DNA from: Tannerella sp.
Lineage (GTDB): Bacteria > Bacteroidota > Bacteroidia > Bacteroidales > Tannerellaceae
Assembly (NCBI GenBank): GCA_031283785.1
Contig: JAITBC010000012.1
Coordinates: 1-6,158 of the forward strand
Reading direction: 5' to 3'
Length of the DNA stretch: 6,158 nt
Shown: positions 5,476 to 6,158 of the stretch, in pieces
How the letters are laid out: each line of letters starts with the position of its first letter
Position numbering within the stretch: the stretch's first letter is position 1
The notes under the pieces: model-generated
Database searches by the model: none
Seen by the model: the letters and a program-made list of their open reading frames with translations, nothing else
Told to the model about the DNA's origin: nothing
Made by a program: the position numbers and the translations under genes

Positions 5476-5506
5476 AAAAAAACAGTTACCTTTGCTCCGT
5501 TTTTTT
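5476..5506. repeat. A-run/T-run inverted repeat upstream of rpsA
   Basis: AAAAAAAC (5476-5483) pairs with GTTTTTTT (5499-5506), an 8-bp inverted repeat with a 15-nt spacer. In RNA the stem is weak because it is nearly all A-U. It could mark an element boundary or act as a bidirectional attenuator; its loop contains the TTTG of a possible rpsA promoter. Confidence 0.35.
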
Positions 5507-5523
5507 ATATTCACATAATGTCT
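5491..5523 (+). promoter_or_regulatory. Possible rpsA promoter
   Basis: TTTG at 5491-5494 and TAATGTCT at 5516-5523 are 21 nt apart and resemble the Bacteroidota -33 (TTTG) and -7 (TAnnTTTG) elements. The -7 match is poor in its second half. A promoter is expected in this gap because the neighbouring DNA is debris in other orientations, but its exact place is uncertain. Confidence 0.3.
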
Positions 5524-5555
5524 CACTTATTTAATTGAATTTTATTTAGCAACAA

Positions 5556-6158
5556 ATGACAGAAAATTTAAACAATGTGGCTCCAATAGAAGATTTCAAT
5601 TGGGCCGCCTATGCTGAAGGCGACGCTTACAGCAAAGAGAGCAAAGAAAAGCTTACCGAAAGCTACGACAACACCTTAAACAAGATCAATGACAAGGAAG
5701 TCGTAACAGGTATGGTAACCTCCATGAACAAACGCGAAGTGGTTATAAACATCGGTTACAAGTCCGATGGCGTGGTATCGATGAATGAATTCCGCTACAA
5801 CCCCAATCTGAAAATTGGCGACGAAGTAGAAGTGTACATCGAAAGCCAGGAAGATAAAAAAGGACAATTGATCCTTTCCCACAAGAAAGCCCGCGCTTCC
5901 CGCTCCTGGGATCGGGTCAATGCCGCGCTTGAAAACAACGAGATTATCAACGGATACATCAAATGCCGTACAAAAGGCGGTATGATCGTAGATGTATTCG
6001 GCATTGAAGCATTCCTCCCGGGATCACAGATCGACGTGAAACCGATCCGCGATTACGACATCTTTGTCGATAAAACAATGGAATTTAAGGTGGTTAAAAT
6101 CAATCCTGAATACAAAAACGTGGTGGTATCGCACAAAGCCTTGATTGAAGAAGAACTC
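5556..6158 (+). CDS. rpsA: 30S ribosomal protein S1, N-terminal part (3' end beyond window)
   Basis: 201 codons are visible and open at the right edge; S1 in this phylum is usually around 600 residues, so about one third is present. S1 binds mRNA on the 30S subunit and helps recruit weakly structured or Shine-Dalgarno-poor messages. After an acidic N-terminal extension (MTENLNNVAPIEDFNWAAYA...), the first S1/OB-fold repeat spans about 48-112 (VVTGMVTSMNKREVVINIGY ... GVVSMNEF ... KIGDEVEVYI). The second spans about 129-195 (INGYIKCRTKGGMIVDVFGI, EAFLPGSQID, then VVKINPEYKNVVVSHK). The order and the sequence of these repeats are characteristic of rpsA. The ATG at 5556 is preceded by A-rich sequence without a Shine-Dalgarno motif, as is common for Bacteroidota. 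It is transcribed away from the mobile-element remnant and looks like the housekeeping edge of the accessory region. Confidence 0.95.
   Translation, partial: MTENLNNVAPIEDFNWAAYAEGDAYSKESKEKLTESYDNTLNKINDKEVVTGMVTSMNKREVVINIGYKSDGVVSMNEFRYNPNLKIGDEVEVYIESQEDKKGQLILSHKKARASRSWDRVNAALENNEIINGYIKCRTKGGMIVDVFGIEAFLPGSQIDVKPIRDYDIFVDKTMEFKVVKINPEYKNVVVSHKALIEEEL

Noticed and set aside
5795..6004. Minus-strand frames at 5676-5882 and 5795-6004
   Set aside because: Both are antisense to the S1 repeats of rpsA.

Overview
The window looks like a Bacteroidota (Bacteroidales-type) chromosome. The evidence is a class I cobalamin riboswitch preceded by a perfect Bacteroidota -7 box (TAnnTTTG), two large surface lipoproteins of Bacteroidota-restricted families with acidic residues after the lipid cysteine, weak Shine-Dalgarno sequences, and a Bacteroidota-like rpsA. 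The genus cannot be fixed from this. Coding DNA of the lipoproteins, the Rhs fragment and rpsA is moderately GC-rich; the intergenic DNA and the 4.74-5.55 kb segment are visibly AT-rich.

Layout. (1) 1-456, minus: an Rhs/YD-repeat fragment with no 5' end, running off the left edge. (2) 457-870: AT-rich DNA with no gene. (3) 872-1249, plus: a promoter, a complete cobalamin riboswitch, a second partial copy of the aptamer core, and an intrinsic terminator. (4) 1273-2862 and 2974-4692, plus: a DUF4988/DUF4465-type lipoprotein and a three-PKD-domain cell-surface lipoprotein, evidently one B12-controlled unit. (5) 4697-4743: small hairpins between convergent genes. (6) 5262-4737, minus: the last 49 codons of a decapitated gene, then 1 nt later a small intact ORF; this layout suggests a toxin tail and its immunity gene. 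(7) 5336-5473, plus: an apparent transposase N-terminal remnant. (8) 5556 to the right edge, plus: rpsA, ribosomal protein S1, 3' end cut by the window.

How it fits together. When cobamide is scarce the riboswitch should permit read-through of the terminator, and two surface lipoproteins are made that probably help capture or hand over cobamides. No BtuB, BtuG or BtuFCD gene lies beside them here, so this would be a satellite accessory locus serving transporters encoded elsewhere, unless the rest has been lost. Rhs and mobile-element debris on both sides marks the locus as an insertion-prone accessory island next to the housekeeping gene rpsA. The most novel-looking element is the duplicated aptamer core inside the riboswitch leader. 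The next is the putative toxin-tail/immunity pair.
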